Notes: generated by a model from the sequence alone, not told the origin. 64,000 nucleotides of DNA from an uncultured Alphaproteobacteria bacterium (GCA_902613845.1 CACMIW010000003.1:1-64000); one strand, 5' to 3'; shown: positions 34,945 through 44,320, counted from the first letter of the stretch. A program made the numbers and translations.

Positions 34945-36186
34945 CTAAATTTGTAATATAACAGTTACTTTTAAGCCACCATGTGAGGATTTTTTGAAAT
35001 TTAACTCCCCATTATTTAATTTTATCAGTTTTTGAACAATAGATAGACCTAATCCAGTACCTTGATTTAATTGATCAGAGCCTTTAACAAAAGGCCTTAT
35101 CAATTGTTCTTGTGATAAATTTGTACCTGGACCATTATCCTCAATCTCTATTTTCCAAGTATTATTTAATATATTTGAACTTATAAAAATCTTTTCTGCA
35201 AATTTATCGGCATTGTCTAGTATGTTCATTATAGCCCTATTTATTTGATTTTTTCTGATAAATATTTGATTTGAACTATTATTTAAAATTTGAAGTTTAG
35301 GATAATTTTGAGTCAAGTTGGATATAAAATCAGAAGTATTAATCTCATCTAAATTTTCATTTTTTTCATTTTTAATAAAGTCTAGATAATGATTAAGCAT
35401 GATATTCATTTCTGAAATATTTTGAGAAATTGATTTTTTTAATGTTTCGTTATTAATTTCCTCAATCATTAGATTTATTCTCGTTAGTGGTGTCTTCAAA
35501 TCATGGCTAATACCAGCCAACATATTTCTTTGATTATCGAGAGTGCTGTTTATGTTGTTATGCATATTATTGAAGTCTTTAATTAAACCTCGTACTTCTG
35601 ATGATCCAGTTGGTTTTAAATTTGGGGTTTCAATTCCCCTTCCAAAACTTCTTGTGATAATTCCAAGTCTTTTTAATGGTTGTATTTGTTTTTTTATAAA
35701 TAAATATGAAATTAAAGATAAAATAATACTTACAGCAATTGTCCATAGAAAAAATCCACTAACGGTTTTAGTTTCTACTCTTTTCTTTGGAATTAAGTAG
35801 AAATAATCTAACTTTTTTTCATCAAAAAACACAAAGTATGTATGATTTTGTAAAACTTTAAAATTTCCAGATATTTGGCCAAGCGAATATTTCATTCGTT
35901 TTTTAAATATCCAATTTGAAACTTCTTCTGCCTCGTTAATATTGAAATTATCAGTTCTTATAATTTGTAAGGTATTTGCATAATTATTAAGAGAAGATGA
36001 GTCTTTATGCATTTCTAAAATTTTAATTTCGTTAGAAATTGATTGAGCACTCCTTTTTAATACTAAATCCCAGTGTAATTCGAAAAATATTACAATTCCT
36101 ACTATCTGAACTAATACAATAGGTATTGTTATTAGATAAACAGATCTTGCTAAAAGGCTTTCTGAAAAATTATTCCATTTAAACAT
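34945..36186 (-). CDS. EnvZ-like sensor histidine kinase
   Basis: A membrane-bound kinase of 413 residues. Membrane helices lie at about 14-36 and 143-164, bracketing a periplasmic sensor region, followed by a HAMP domain (around 166-216). The phospho-acceptor is H228 in AGISHDLKTPLTRI. The ATP-binding boxes are NILDNADKFAE, IEDNGPGTN and GTGLGLSIV. Its ATG overlaps the stop of the response-regulator gene by one base, so the two are almost certainly partners. The signal is not readable from the sequence. Confidence 0.93.
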   Translation of the reverse strand: MFKWNNFSESLLARSVYLITIPIVLVQIVGIVIFFELHWDLVLKRSAQSISNEIKILEMHKDSSSLNNYANTLQIIRTDNFNINEAEEVSNWIFKKRMKYSLGQISGNFKVLQNHTYFVFFDEKKLDYFYLIPKKRVETKTVSGFFLWTIAVSIILSLISYLFIKKQIQPLKRLGIITRSFGRGIETPNLKPTGSSEVRGLIKDFNNMHNNINSTLDNQRNMLAGISHDLKTPLTRINLMIEEINNETLKKSISQNISEMNIMLNHYLDFIKNEKNENLDEINTSDFISNLTQNYPKLQILNNSSNQIFIRKNQINRAIMNILDNADKFAEKIFISSNILNNTWKIEIEDNGPGTNLSQEQLIRPFVKGSDQLNQGTGLGLSIVQKLIKLNNGELNFKKSSHGGLKVTVILQI

Positions 36187-36854
36187 TAAATGAAAATTTT
36201 ATATCCTTTTCCATGAACCGATCTAATTATATCTTCTAGATCACATTCTTTTTTTAGTTTTAATCTTAATCTAGAAATTTGCATATCACCACTTCTTGAC
36301 AAATAATCTAGTCCTAGTTCCGTATTTAATAAGTCTCTGGTTAAATATTGATGTGAATTATTAATTAAAAGTTTTAAGATTTTAACCTCATTACTTGAAA
36401 GATTTATATTTTGTTTTTTAAAAAGTAATTGTTCTTTTTTTAAATCAAATTCAGTATTATTTCCAAAATTGATCACGTCAAGCGATTGTTTTTTTAAAAT
36501 ATTTTTTTCTATCTTTAGCAATAATTCTCTTGAATCAAAAGGTTTACCTATATAGTCATCAGCACCTAGTTCTAATCCAGTAACTCTGTCATCAACATTA
36601 CTTAAAGCGGAGAGAAAAATGACTGGTGTATTGACTCTATTTTTAATTGTATTTTCATAAAAATCTAAACCAGTGCTATCAGGAAGCATGACATCTAAAA
36701 TTATTAGATCAAATAAAAATATTTTTACTAATTTTTTTGCCTCTTCTATGTTTACAGCTTTTGATACAACATAATCATTATTAACTAATAATTTTTCAAT
36801 AAGAGCTTGAAGTGTCTCATCATCTTCAACTAAAAGTATGTGCTTATCATTCAT
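36186..36854 (-). CDS. OmpR-family response regulator
   Basis: A 222-residue two-domain regulator. The receiver has the acidic pair EDDE near residue 10, the phospho-acceptor D54 in ILDVMLPDS, and K104 in YIGKPF. The C-terminal winged helix shows LSSNEVKILKLL and ISRLRLKLK ending VHGKGYKIFI. It is flanked by one-base TAATG overlaps with marR and the kinase. The MarR-OmpR-EnvZ cluster divergent from ilvE recurs in alphaproteobacteria. Confidence 0.95.
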   Translation of the reverse strand: MNDKHILLVEDDETLQALIEKLLVNNDYVVSKAVNIEEAKKLVKIFLFDLIILDVMLPDSTGLDFYENTIKNRVNTPVIFLSALSNVDDRVTGLELGADDYIGKPFDSRELLLKIEKNILKKQSLDVINFGNNTEFDLKKEQLLFKKQNINLSSNEVKILKLLINNSHQYLTRDLLNTELGLDYLSRSGDMQISRLRLKLKKECDLEDIIRSVHGKGYKIFI

Positions 36855-37270
36855 TATAAAGATTCAATTATATTAATGAAACCAGACATATTTTTAGGAT
36901 CAGTTTTTTTAAAGATCTTTATAATTTTTTCATTTATTCTATCAGTTGTTTTTTGAATTAATTCCTCACCATTCTGAGTAATTAATAGTTTTTTTTCATC
37001 TAACATTAATATATTTTTCATCTGTAAGTCTTTTAATATTAAATTTAAATTTTGTTTTTTTAAAAAAACTTTATTTGCTATATCAATTTTTCTCTTAAAT
37101 CCTTTTTTAATCTCTAAAATGACTATCAATTCATTAAATGTTAAATTATTTAATTCACAACAAATTTGAATTTCTTTTTGAAGGGATTTATAAGATCTAT
37201 GTAAACCTAAAATTATTTCCAGAATATTTTCTTTTTTAAAATATAAAGTATCGGCAAAACTTAAATTCAT
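36854..37270 (-). CDS. MarR-family transcriptional regulator
   Basis: A 138-residue winged-helix protein. LTFNELIVILEIKKGFKRKIDIANKVFL corresponds to the helix-turn-helix, and LQMKNILMLDEKKLLITQNGEELI to the wing and the KG-like turn. It is the first gene of the three-gene regulatory operon, 59 bases from the divergent ilvE. A 14-bp palindrome lies 8 bases upstream of its start. Ligand and targets are unknown; autoregulation is plausible. Confidence 0.8.
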   Translation of the reverse strand: MNLSFADTLYFKKENILEIILGLHRSYKSLQKEIQICCELNNLTFNELIVILEIKKGFKRKIDIANKVFLKKQNLNLILKDLQMKNILMLDEKKLLITQNGEELIQKTTDRINEKIIKIFKKTDPKNMSGFINIIESL

Positions 37271-37278
37271 ATGATATA

Positions 37279-37292
37279 AATATAATTATATT
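37279..37292. promoter_or_regulatory. 14-bp palindrome between marR and ilvE (candidate operator)
   Basis: AATATAATTATATT is a perfect palindrome in the 59-base divergent gap between marR and ilvE. MarR proteins bind palindromic sites of about this size in their own promoter regions, so the location is right. The sequence is AT-only, which weakens the case. Confidence 0.35.
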
Positions 37293-37329
37293 GTGAATTT
37301 TAATAAATAATATTACATTATTTCGAATT

Positions 37330-38217
37330 ATGGAAATTATTCCCTTTGATAAAAGAATTGGTTTTATTTGGTATAACGGTGAGTTCGTTGAATGGCAAAA
37401 TGCTACCACTCACGTATTAAATCATGGACTTCATTATGGTAGTTGCGTTTTTGAGGGGCTCAGGGTTTATGGGGAAAAAATTTATGAATTAGAAAAACAT
37501 ACAGATAGATTATTTTTTTCTGCTCAAAGAATGGGTATAGAAGTGCCATATTCAAAAGATGAAATAAATAATGCTCAAGAAGCGACAATAAAAAAAATGA
37601 ACATAAAATATGGTTATGTTCGCCCAGTGATATGGAGAGGAAGTGAAATGATGGCTATCTCTGCGCAGAAAAATAAAATAAATGTAGCTGTTGCTACATG
37701 GGAATGGCCTAGTTATTTCACTAAAGAAGACCGATTAAAAGGTATATCTCTTCAAACAGCAGTGTGGAAAAGACCGCCCCCGGATTGCATACCGACTGAC
37801 ACTAAAGCTGCTGGCCTATATATGATTTGTACTCTAAGTAAGCATGAGGCTGAAAAAAACGGTTTCACAGATGCTTTGATGCTTGACTATAAAGGCAGAG
37901 TAAGCGAGTCCACTGGATCAAATATTTTTTTAGTAATTAATGGAGAAATTCATACTCCCGTGCCTGATTGTTTTCTAAATGGAATTACACGTCAGGCTGT
38001 CATTGAAATTGCTAAAAATGAGGGTATCAAAGTTATCGAAAGAGATATATATCCAGAAGAAATAAAAAATGCCGAGGAAATATTCCTAACAGGCTCTGCT
38101 GTAGAAGTAACCCCAGTAGGAAAAATAGATAATCAAACTTTTAAAGTTGGAGATATTACAGCTAAGATTTCAAGTTTGTATATGAAAGAGGTAGACCCTA
38201 ACTACAAAGATAATTAA
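37330..38217 (+). CDS. ilvE: Branched-chain amino acid aminotransferase
   Basis: Fold-type IV PLP aminotransferase for valine, leucine and isoleucine. The 295-residue protein has IWYNGEFVEWQNA, HVLNHGLHYGSCVFEGLRVY, the PLP lysine in PTDTKAAGLYMI, VSESTGSNIFLV, and EIFLTGSAVEVTPV near the end. The ATG at 37330 gives the usual N-terminus. It is divergent from the MarR operon and shares TTAA with moaE at its stop. Confidence 0.95.
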   Translation: MEIIPFDKRIGFIWYNGEFVEWQNATTHVLNHGLHYGSCVFEGLRVYGEKIYELEKHTDRLFFSAQRMGIEVPYSKDEINNAQEATIKKMNIKYGYVRPVIWRGSEMMAISAQKNKINVAVATWEWPSYFTKEDRLKGISLQTAVWKRPPPDCIPTDTKAAGLYMICTLSKHEAEKNGFTDALMLDYKGRVSESTGSNIFLVINGEIHTPVPDCFLNGITRQAVIEIAKNEGIKVIERDIYPEEIKNAEEIFLTGSAVEVTPVGKIDNQTFKVGDITAKISSLYMKEVDPNYKDN

Positions 38218-38675
38218 TTAATAATATCTTTCCATTTTAACATTTTTACGTTATCTAAGTTTTTTTGTAATACCGTTTCTTTTTCATCATTATCTAATAA
38301 ATGAAATTTCCAAAAAGCTACATCTACCTTTAAGCTGTCAATTACAAACTCACAAGCTTTTATAGCGTTTGCACGATGAGAGGAAGCAGTAATTACTAAG
38401 ACAATTTTTTCTCCTAAATCTAATTTTCCTATTCGGTGAATTATTAAACATTCATTTAGTTTCCAATTATTTAATGCTTTGCTCCTAATTTTTTTTAGCT
38501 GAACTAATGCTAATTCTTCATAACACTCTAAATAAATTCCTTTAATTTTCTTATTTGATGAGCTTAAATCAGATCTAACTGTCCCTAAGAAAAAACTGTA
38601 CGCACCATTTGTATCGGATGAAACATTTTTTAACTCTGTTTCTAAATCAAAACTTTCATTAGTAATTTTAATCAT
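38214..38675 (-). CDS. moaE: Molybdopterin synthase catalytic subunit MoaE
   Basis: The large subunit of molybdopterin synthase. The 153-residue protein has AYSFFLGTVRSD, IIHRIGKLDLGE, ASSHRANAIKACEFVID, and both active-site lysines in SLKVDVAFWKFH (LK and WK seven apart). The usual WKKE reads WKFH, a small change after the second lysine. Its ATG overlaps the moaD stop by one base. Confidence 0.93.
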   Translation of the reverse strand: MIKITNESFDLETELKNVSSDTNGAYSFFLGTVRSDLSSSNKKIKGIYLECYEELALVQLKKIRSKALNNWKLNECLIIHRIGKLDLGEKIVLVITASSHRANAIKACEFVIDSLKVDVAFWKFHLLDNDEKETVLQKNLDNVKMLKWKDIIN

Positions 38676-38929
38676 TATCCACCTGTAACGGGAGGTAAAA
38701 AAGCCAATATGTCACCATTATTTAGTGTTTGATTTTCATCATCTATTTCCTTCAAGTTTAAAAAAAATTTCACACTCTTATCCTCAAATATTTCTTGATA
38801 TATAGCGTCTTTTGAAATGAGATTATTTTTCAATTCTTTAAAACTTATAGTTTGATTAAATTCAATTAAGTCATGACTTTTTTTAAGTTTTACTCTTATC
38901 CAAGAAAAATATTTTAATGTAATATTCAA
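38675..38929 (-). CDS. moaD: Molybdopterin synthase sulfur-carrier subunit MoaD
   Basis: A ubiquitin-fold sulfur carrier of 84 residues ending in the required double glycine (LPPVTGG), which is thiocarboxylated. N-terminal ITLKYFSWIRVKL is typical. The start is TTG at 38929, overlapping the pgsA stop as TTGA; no ATG is available. It lies between pgsA and moaE in the conserved alphaproteobacterial order uvrC-pgsA-moaD-moaE. Confidence 0.92.
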   Translation of the reverse strand: MNITLKYFSWIRVKLKKSHDLIEFNQTISFKELKNNLISKDAIYQEIFEDKSVKFFLNLKEIDDENQTLNNGDILAFLPPVTGG

Positions 38930-39480
38930 ATATGTTTGAGACCTTTTGCTACATAATTATATCCAGATAACAAAGTAATAATAGCAGCAAGCCATAATGT
39001 GACTAAGCCTAAATTCCAAAGAAAATCATTTAATTCAAAACCTAATCCTATTATGAGAATTGATAAACTAACCATTTGAAATGTAGTTTTATATTTAGCT
39101 AGTCTGCTTACTGGCATATCAGTATTTAATTTAGCTAAAAATTCTCTCAAACCTGAGATTGCAATTTCTCTTAATAAAATAATTATAGCTGGAATAACAT
39201 GAATATCTGCAATTACTCTTGTGTCTATCAACACTATAATGACAGCTGCTATTAAAAGTTTATCAGCAATAGGATCAAGTAAAGTACCAAGCTTAGATGA
39301 TTGATTTAACGTTCTGGCTAAATACCCATCAAAATAATCAGAAATAGAAGATATTATAAAAAGTAAGCCTGCGATAAGAACCACTTTAGAATTATCAGAG
39401 AACAGTAAATATAAAATTATGGGAATTAAAATAATTCTTACAAAAGTTATAATATTTGGAATGGTATAAATTTTAGCCAT
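38926..39480 (-). CDS. pgsA: CDP-diacylglycerol--glycerol-3-phosphate 3-phosphatidyltransferase
   Basis: Makes phosphatidylglycerophosphate for phosphatidylglycerol and cardiolipin. The 184-residue membrane protein starts IYTIPNIITFVRIILIP and has the full CDP-alcohol phosphotransferase motif: SDYFDGYLAR, eight residues, then GTLLDPIADK. About four to five membrane helices are visible. It overlaps uvrC by 8 bases and moaD by 4. Confidence 0.94.
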   Translation of the reverse strand: MAKIYTIPNIITFVRIILIPIILYLLFSDNSKVVLIAGLLFIISSISDYFDGYLARTLNQSSKLGTLLDPIADKLLIAAVIIVLIDTRVIADIHVIPAIIILLREIAISGLREFLAKLNTDMPVSRLAKYKTTFQMVSLSILIIGLGFELNDFLWNLGLVTLWLAAIITLLSGYNYVAKGLKHI

Positions 39481-41275
39481 TTATCTTATCCAATATAGCC
39501 TTAATATTTTTCGAATTTAATCCTTTTATTTGAGTTAACTCATCTTTGTTAGCTTTCTTTAGATTTTGAACACTTCCAAAAAAATTAATGACCCTCATCT
39601 TTTTTATTTTCCCAATGCCAGATATATCATCTAAAAAACTTGTTTTTAGGGAGTCGGACATCCTTTTCATGCTATTCTTTTTTGATAATTTGTGAGCCTG
39701 ATCTCTCATTTTTTGGATAAAACCTTCTATTTGAGGGCTATCCTTCAAAGATAGATTTTTTTCACTTAGAGTATGATATCTGTCAAATCTAAAATCTCTT
39801 TTAAAACCTTTAGACACCCCAATTAACTTTATACTTTCACTAATACCACTTTCATCAATAATTTCTTTGCAAATTTTCAAATAAGGTTGACCCCCGTCAA
39901 TAATTATTAAATCTGGTAAAATTTTATCATCTTTGGAGAAACGAGATTTAAACACCTTTCGCATTAAATCTGCATCACCAAATTTTTTTAAATCATAATC
40001 TTTAAATTTATACGTTCTAGAGTCTTTTATACTAAAACCCTCTTCATTAAATACTACATAGGATGCCACAGCATAGTTGTTACCAAAAAAACTATTATCA
40101 TAGGCTTCAACACGTTCAATTTTGTTATTAATATTAAACCTATTTTTTATTAAAGTTAAAATTTCTTGATTATTAATAAACTTTTGTTTTTGAAGATTTA
40201 CTTCTTTATCATTTCTTTTTGCGGTAAGTTTCGAAATTTTCTGAACACCATTAATTTTGCTACTTTTTAGAAATACATCAATTTTATAATTATCTCTCAT
40301 AATTGACTTTAATTCATAATATCCATTAATTTTTTTTGAAATTACTATTTTATTAGGTCTAAAGTTCTTTAAATAAAATTGTATAATTAAAGAGGTAAGG
40401 TCTATATCATCTTCAAACTTTTCAGAATAGTAAATTAAATTCCCACCAAGATATCGCCCATACCTTATGAAACCAATGTATATTGAGAAATGTTTTTTAT
40501 CATCAATATGGATATAGTCATAATTTGTATCTTGAGTACTGATTTTCACTTCTTCTCTGATGATAAAATTTAAAGATTGTATACTATCTCTTAGCTCTGC
40601 TGCCTTTTCATAGTTTTGACTTTCACTAAAATAAACCATTTGTTTTTCTAATTTATCAAATATTTTTTTTTGACCTCCTTGAAAAAATTTAACTGTATCA
40701 TCAACTTGATTTTTGTATTCATTTTGACTAACTTTTTTTACGCATGGAGCGGAGCATTGTTTTAAGTCATAAAGTAGACATGCCCGTTTTCTATTTTTAA
40801 ATTCTAAGTCACTACAACTCCTTAACTTAAAAGATTTCTGCAAGATTTTAATGACTTTGTCTGTTTTTAACGCAGAGGTAAATGGACCAAATACTTTATC
40901 TTCATTAGAAAATTCATTTCTAAATCTAGTCAGTCTTGGAAAGTCACCTTTAGTAATTTTAATTAATGGAAAGCTCTTATCATCTTTTAAACGAATATTA
41001 TATCTCGGTGAAAATTTCTTGATAAGTAAAGCCTCTAATAATAATGCATTTCTTTCAGACTCTGTTAGCTCAAAATCAATATTTACTGTTTGTGATACCA
41101 TTTTTTGAAGTCTTCTTGGAAGTTTCGGTAGATTACTGTAATTAGATAATCTCCTTTTGATATTAATAGCTTTTCCTATATAGATCGGGTTATCTTTTTT
41201 ATTTTTAAAAAGATAAACACCTGAACTTTGAGGTGCATCTTTTATTCTGTTTTTAAGAATTTCTAGCCCAATCAT
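39473..41275 (-). CDS. uvrC: Excinuclease ABC subunit C
   Basis: UvrC makes the two incisions in nucleotide excision repair. The 600-residue protein has the GIY-YIG domain (SSGVYLFKNKKDNPIYIGKA), the UVR motif around NYEKAAELRDSIQSL, the RNase H-like C-nuclease domain (IIDGGQPYLKI), and tandem helix-hairpin-helix motifs (ISGIGKIKKMRVINFFG; IKGLNSKNIKAIL). It is divergent from lysR across 98 bases, in which I see no LexA-type site. uvrB is also in the window. Confidence 0.96.
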   Translation of the reverse strand: MIGLEILKNRIKDAPQSSGVYLFKNKKDNPIYIGKAINIKRRLSNYSNLPKLPRRLQKMVSQTVNIDFELTESERNALLLEALLIKKFSPRYNIRLKDDKSFPLIKITKGDFPRLTRFRNEFSNEDKVFGPFTSALKTDKVIKILQKSFKLRSCSDLEFKNRKRACLLYDLKQCSAPCVKKVSQNEYKNQVDDTVKFFQGGQKKIFDKLEKQMVYFSESQNYEKAAELRDSIQSLNFIIREEVKISTQDTNYDYIHIDDKKHFSIYIGFIRYGRYLGGNLIYYSEKFEDDIDLTSLIIQFYLKNFRPNKIVISKKINGYYELKSIMRDNYKIDVFLKSSKINGVQKISKLTAKRNDKEVNLQKQKFINNQEILTLIKNRFNINNKIERVEAYDNSFFGNNYAVASYVVFNEEGFSIKDSRTYKFKDYDLKKFGDADLMRKVFKSRFSKDDKILPDLIIIDGGQPYLKICKEIIDESGISESIKLIGVSKGFKRDFRFDRYHTLSEKNLSLKDSPQIEGFIQKMRDQAHKLSKKNSMKRMSDSLKTSFLDDISGIGKIKKMRVINFFGSVQNLKKANKDELTQIKGLNSKNIKAILDKING

Positions 41276-41373
41276 AAGTCTATATTACAGACATTTTATA
41301 AATCACAAAAAAAAATTAATGAGTTTCCAATCAGAAAATAGATAGTATAAATAACTAAATATCAAATTAAAAC

Positions 41374-42261
41374 ATGGACTGGGATAAACTTAAAATTTTT
41401 CATAATGTTGCACTAGATCTTAATATTTCAGAAGCAGCTAATAAAATGAATATAAGCCATTCATCTATAAGTAGACAGATTAGTTCACTAGAGAGAGATT
41501 TGAAAGTATCACTATTTAAAAGACATGCCAGAGGATTAACATTGACTGAACAAGGTAAAATTTTATTCAAAACAGCACATGATATATTTGGAAAGATAGC
41601 TTTAACTGAGTCTCAATTAACTTCCTCTAAAGAAAAACCTACGGGCTCACTACACATAGCTGCCACTGTTGCCTTTGGTACCACATGGCTTGCCCCAAGA
41701 ATAGCAAAGTTTTCAAACTCATATCCTGATATTGACATTTCCATAAGAATTGAAAATAAGTATACAGATCTTTCCTTAGGTGAAGCTGATGTGGCTTTAC
41801 GATTAAAAGAGCCTACACAAATGGATTTAATTCGTTTTCCTTTGTATGAGTTTCAATTTAAAATTTACTCCTCACCAGAATACATTGAAAAATTTGGTAT
41901 ACCAAAAAGTGTAAGTGATTTATCAAAACATACAATAATTGCTTTTGGTCATGATGTTGAGCCATCTATACCCGATGTAAACTGTATTTTGGATTTAATT
42001 CCTAAATCAAAAAAACCCAAGACCATTTATATATCTAATATGTATGGAGTTATGAGAGCTATTGGAGGAGGAGCGGGCATTGGTGCCTTACCAGAATATA
42101 TGAAAATATCTAATAACAATCTTGTTCCTATTTTACCTAATGCAAATACTCCAAAAACAATAATTTATTTTACTTATCCACCTGAATTGAAGGGTTCTAA
42201 AAAAATTGAAGCTCTCAGAGATTTTTTAGTGAGAGAGGTAAATAAAGAAAAAAAAGTTTAG
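41374..42261 (+). CDS. LysR-family transcriptional regulator
   Basis: A 295-residue regulator. The N-terminal winged helix covers about residues 4-63 (LNISEAANKMNISHSSISRQISSLE, then LFKRHARGLTLTEQG). The substrate-binding domain begins TGSLHIAATVAFGTTWLAPR. It stands alone between the divergent uvrC and the convergent zinc-finger gene, so its target is not obvious. In the 98-base gap I noted an AT-rich tract and a TATAAA-like element, but no operator I would defend. The last 4 bases overlap the zinc-finger gene. Confidence 0.92.
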   Translation: MDWDKLKIFHNVALDLNISEAANKMNISHSSISRQISSLERDLKVSLFKRHARGLTLTEQGKILFKTAHDIFGKIALTESQLTSSKEKPTGSLHIAATVAFGTTWLAPRIAKFSNSYPDIDISIRIENKYTDLSLGEADVALRLKEPTQMDLIRFPLYEFQFKIYSSPEYIEKFGIPKSVSDLSKHTIIAFGHDVEPSIPDVNCILDLIPKSKKPKTIYISNMYGVMRAIGGGAGIGALPEYMKISNNNLVPILPNANTPKTIIYFTYPPELKGSKKIEALRDFLVREVNKEKKV

Positions 42262-42434
42262 TCTTTTTTTATAAATTTCTTATTACAATAGTTGCACACT
42301 ATTTCTTTTTTTTTACCAAATTTAAAATAAACAGCAGGATGACCTAAATCACCACTTCCACCGTCGCACATTACTATATCAGTATTTTTTGAAACATATT
42401 CGATGGGGTCTGCTATTTTGTTTTGATCACTCAT
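42258..42434 (-). CDS. Small zinc-finger protein, zf-CHCC/NDUFS6-like
   Basis: A 58-residue gene too small for usual length cut-offs. The product has MCDGGSGDLGHPAVYF and VCNYCNKKF, giving the CHCC ligand set (C23, H32, C47, C50). This is the bacterial zinc-finger family related to the C-terminal domain of complex I subunit NDUFS6. It starts in an ATGA overlap with the htpG stop and its own stop shares TTAG with lysR. Its role is probably linked to complex I assembly, by analogy only. Confidence 0.88.
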   Translation of the reverse strand: MSDQNKIADPIEYVSKNTDIVMCDGGSGDLGHPAVYFKFGKKKEIVCNYCNKKFIKKD

Positions 42435-44293
42435 AATGAAACGAGTTCTGAGACTAAATTCGTATATTTTTTTGGGTCGTCAAGACTTTCACCTTCCATT
42501 AGCTTTGCGTGATCATAAAGAATTTCACAGAATTTGTCTTTTTGATTTTTATCTAAAGATTTTAATTTATTAACTAATTCATGATTGATATTTATCTCTA
42601 AAATTCTTTTTTCATCAGAAATATTTTGATTATTAGCGGCCATCAGTTTTTTTAAATGCATATCCATATCGTTCTCATCAGCTACTAAACATGAAGCACT
42701 TGTAGTTAGTCTTTTAGAAATTTTTACATCTTTAACTTTATCTTTCAGATTGTCTTTTAAAAAACCAACAAAATCTTTGTCTTCCTTTGGCTCTTCTTTG
42801 TCTTTTTTTGACTCTTTTTTATCCTCAATATCTACTTCACCTTTAGTAATAGATGTAAATTCATAATCTTTGAATTTCATTTTCATTGGCATCCAGAATT
42901 CGTCGACTGGATCCGTAATTAACAAAACATTTATTTTTTTATTTTTAAATAGTTCCATTTGAGGGCTATTAATGAGGTTTTCCTTGTTTTCGCCAGAAAT
43001 ATAATAGATTTTCTTTTTATCGTTTGAAAAATCAGTTACGTATTGATCTAAAGTTATCATCTCCTCTTTCTCAGAGCAGTTAAAAGTTGAAAACTCAAAT
43101 ATTTGATCATGAAAGTCATTAAATTCATAGAGTCCCTCTTTTACAACAGGCCCAAAATTCTTCCAAAAATCTTTAAATTCATCTGGCTTCTTTTTTTTTA
43201 ATTCAAGAATTTCTTTGAGAGCTCTTTTTGTAATAGCATTAGATATTTTATTAATTACGGCATTATTTTGTAAAATTTCTCTTGAAATATTTAAACTAAG
43301 ATCTTCTGTGTCTACCACACCTGGCACAAATCTAAGCCAAGCTGGAATTAATGCATCTAACTTATCAGAAATAAATACTTTATTAACATATAGCTTTAAC
43401 TTGTTTTTGCGATCTGGATGGTAAAGATCTTGAGGCTGCGATTTTGGTAAATATAAAAGGGCAGTATAATTTACAACCCCCTCAGCTTTAAAGTGAATAG
43501 TTGTTAAAGGCTCATCATAATAATTTGAAACTTGATTATAAAAAGATTTATAGTCATCTTTTTTAATTTTTGATTTATCTTTTAGCCAAATGGCTTCAGC
43601 AGAGTTTACTTGTTCTTCAGTTTTATCATCTTTTTTCTTATCATTTTTATCTTCTTCGGATGTTACAAAAATGGGGAAAGGAACAAAATCAGAATACTTT
43701 TTTATTATTTCCTCTAATTTATATTTACTTAAAAACTCTTTCTCATCCTTCTTAATTGATAACGTAATTTCAGTTCCAATTTCATTGTATTCCGTTTCCT
43801 CAATTGAAAATGTACCTTTACCATCTGAAGTCCAAAGGTAACCACTGGATGAGTCATATTTTTTTGATCTAACTACTACTTGATCTGAAACCATAAATGA
43901 TGAATAGAATCCAACTCCAAATTTACCTATTTGATTGATATCTCCCTTTTTATCACCCATCTTTTTAATAAACTCTTCCGTGCCAGATTTAGCTATTGTG
44001 CCTAAATTTGATTGCATATCTTTATCATCCATGCCAATCCCATTATCTTTAATTGAGATAGTTTTATTTTTTTCATTAAGATGAATTCGAATTTGGAATT
44101 TATTTGTTTTAGGAGCTTTGGAGTCAGTCTGACTAACATATCTAAGCTTTTCGCAAGCATCTGATGAATTTGATATTAATTCACGTAAAAATATTTCCTT
44201 TTCGGTATAGAGTGAATTAGCAACTATATCTAGGAGCTTTGATACTTCAGTTTCAAATTTTACAGTTTTCTTTTCCGCTTGTTGTTTAGTCAT
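42431..44293 (-). CDS. htpG: Molecular chaperone HtpG (Hsp90)
   Basis: The bacterial Hsp90, a homodimeric ATP-dependent chaperone. The 620-residue protein has the GHKL ATPase motifs ELISNSSDACEKL, IKDNGIGMD and GKFGVGFYSSFMV. The middle domain has PAWLRFVPGVVDTEDLSLNISRE. A lysine/aspartate-rich charged linker follows the N-domain (around EEDKNDKKKDD), and a second charged stretch (EDKKESKKDKEE) precedes the C-domain. Only 27 bases separate it from the divergent pepA gene. Confidence 0.97.
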   Translation of the reverse strand: MTKQQAEKKTVKFETEVSKLLDIVANSLYTEKEIFLRELISNSSDACEKLRYVSQTDSKAPKTNKFQIRIHLNEKNKTISIKDNGIGMDDKDMQSNLGTIAKSGTEEFIKKMGDKKGDINQIGKFGVGFYSSFMVSDQVVVRSKKYDSSSGYLWTSDGKGTFSIEETEYNEIGTEITLSIKKDEKEFLSKYKLEEIIKKYSDFVPFPIFVTSEEDKNDKKKDDKTEEQVNSAEAIWLKDKSKIKKDDYKSFYNQVSNYYDEPLTTIHFKAEGVVNYTALLYLPKSQPQDLYHPDRKNKLKLYVNKVFISDKLDALIPAWLRFVPGVVDTEDLSLNISREILQNNAVINKISNAITKRALKEILELKKKKPDEFKDFWKNFGPVVKEGLYEFNDFHDQIFEFSTFNCSEKEEMITLDQYVTDFSNDKKKIYYISGENKENLINSPQMELFKNKKINVLLITDPVDEFWMPMKMKFKDYEFTSITKGEVDIEDKKESKKDKEEPKEDKDFVGFLKDNLKDKVKDVKISKRLTTSASCLVADENDMDMHLKKLMAANNQNISDEKRILEININHELVNKLKSLDKNQKDKFCEILYDHAKLMEGESLDDPKKYTNLVSELVSL

Positions 44294-44320
44294 TTTTTTT
44301 TAATATCCTTATTATAAGTA

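Noticed and set aside
41276-41373. LysR or LexA operator in the uvrC-lysR gap
   Set aside because: Only AT-rich sequence with a weak TATAAA element; no dyad or GTTC/GAAC repeat that I would defend.
42780-42850. Charged insertion in HtpG as a novel domain
   Set aside because: Bacterial HtpG proteins commonly have variable charged segments in this region, so it is not evidence of a new domain.
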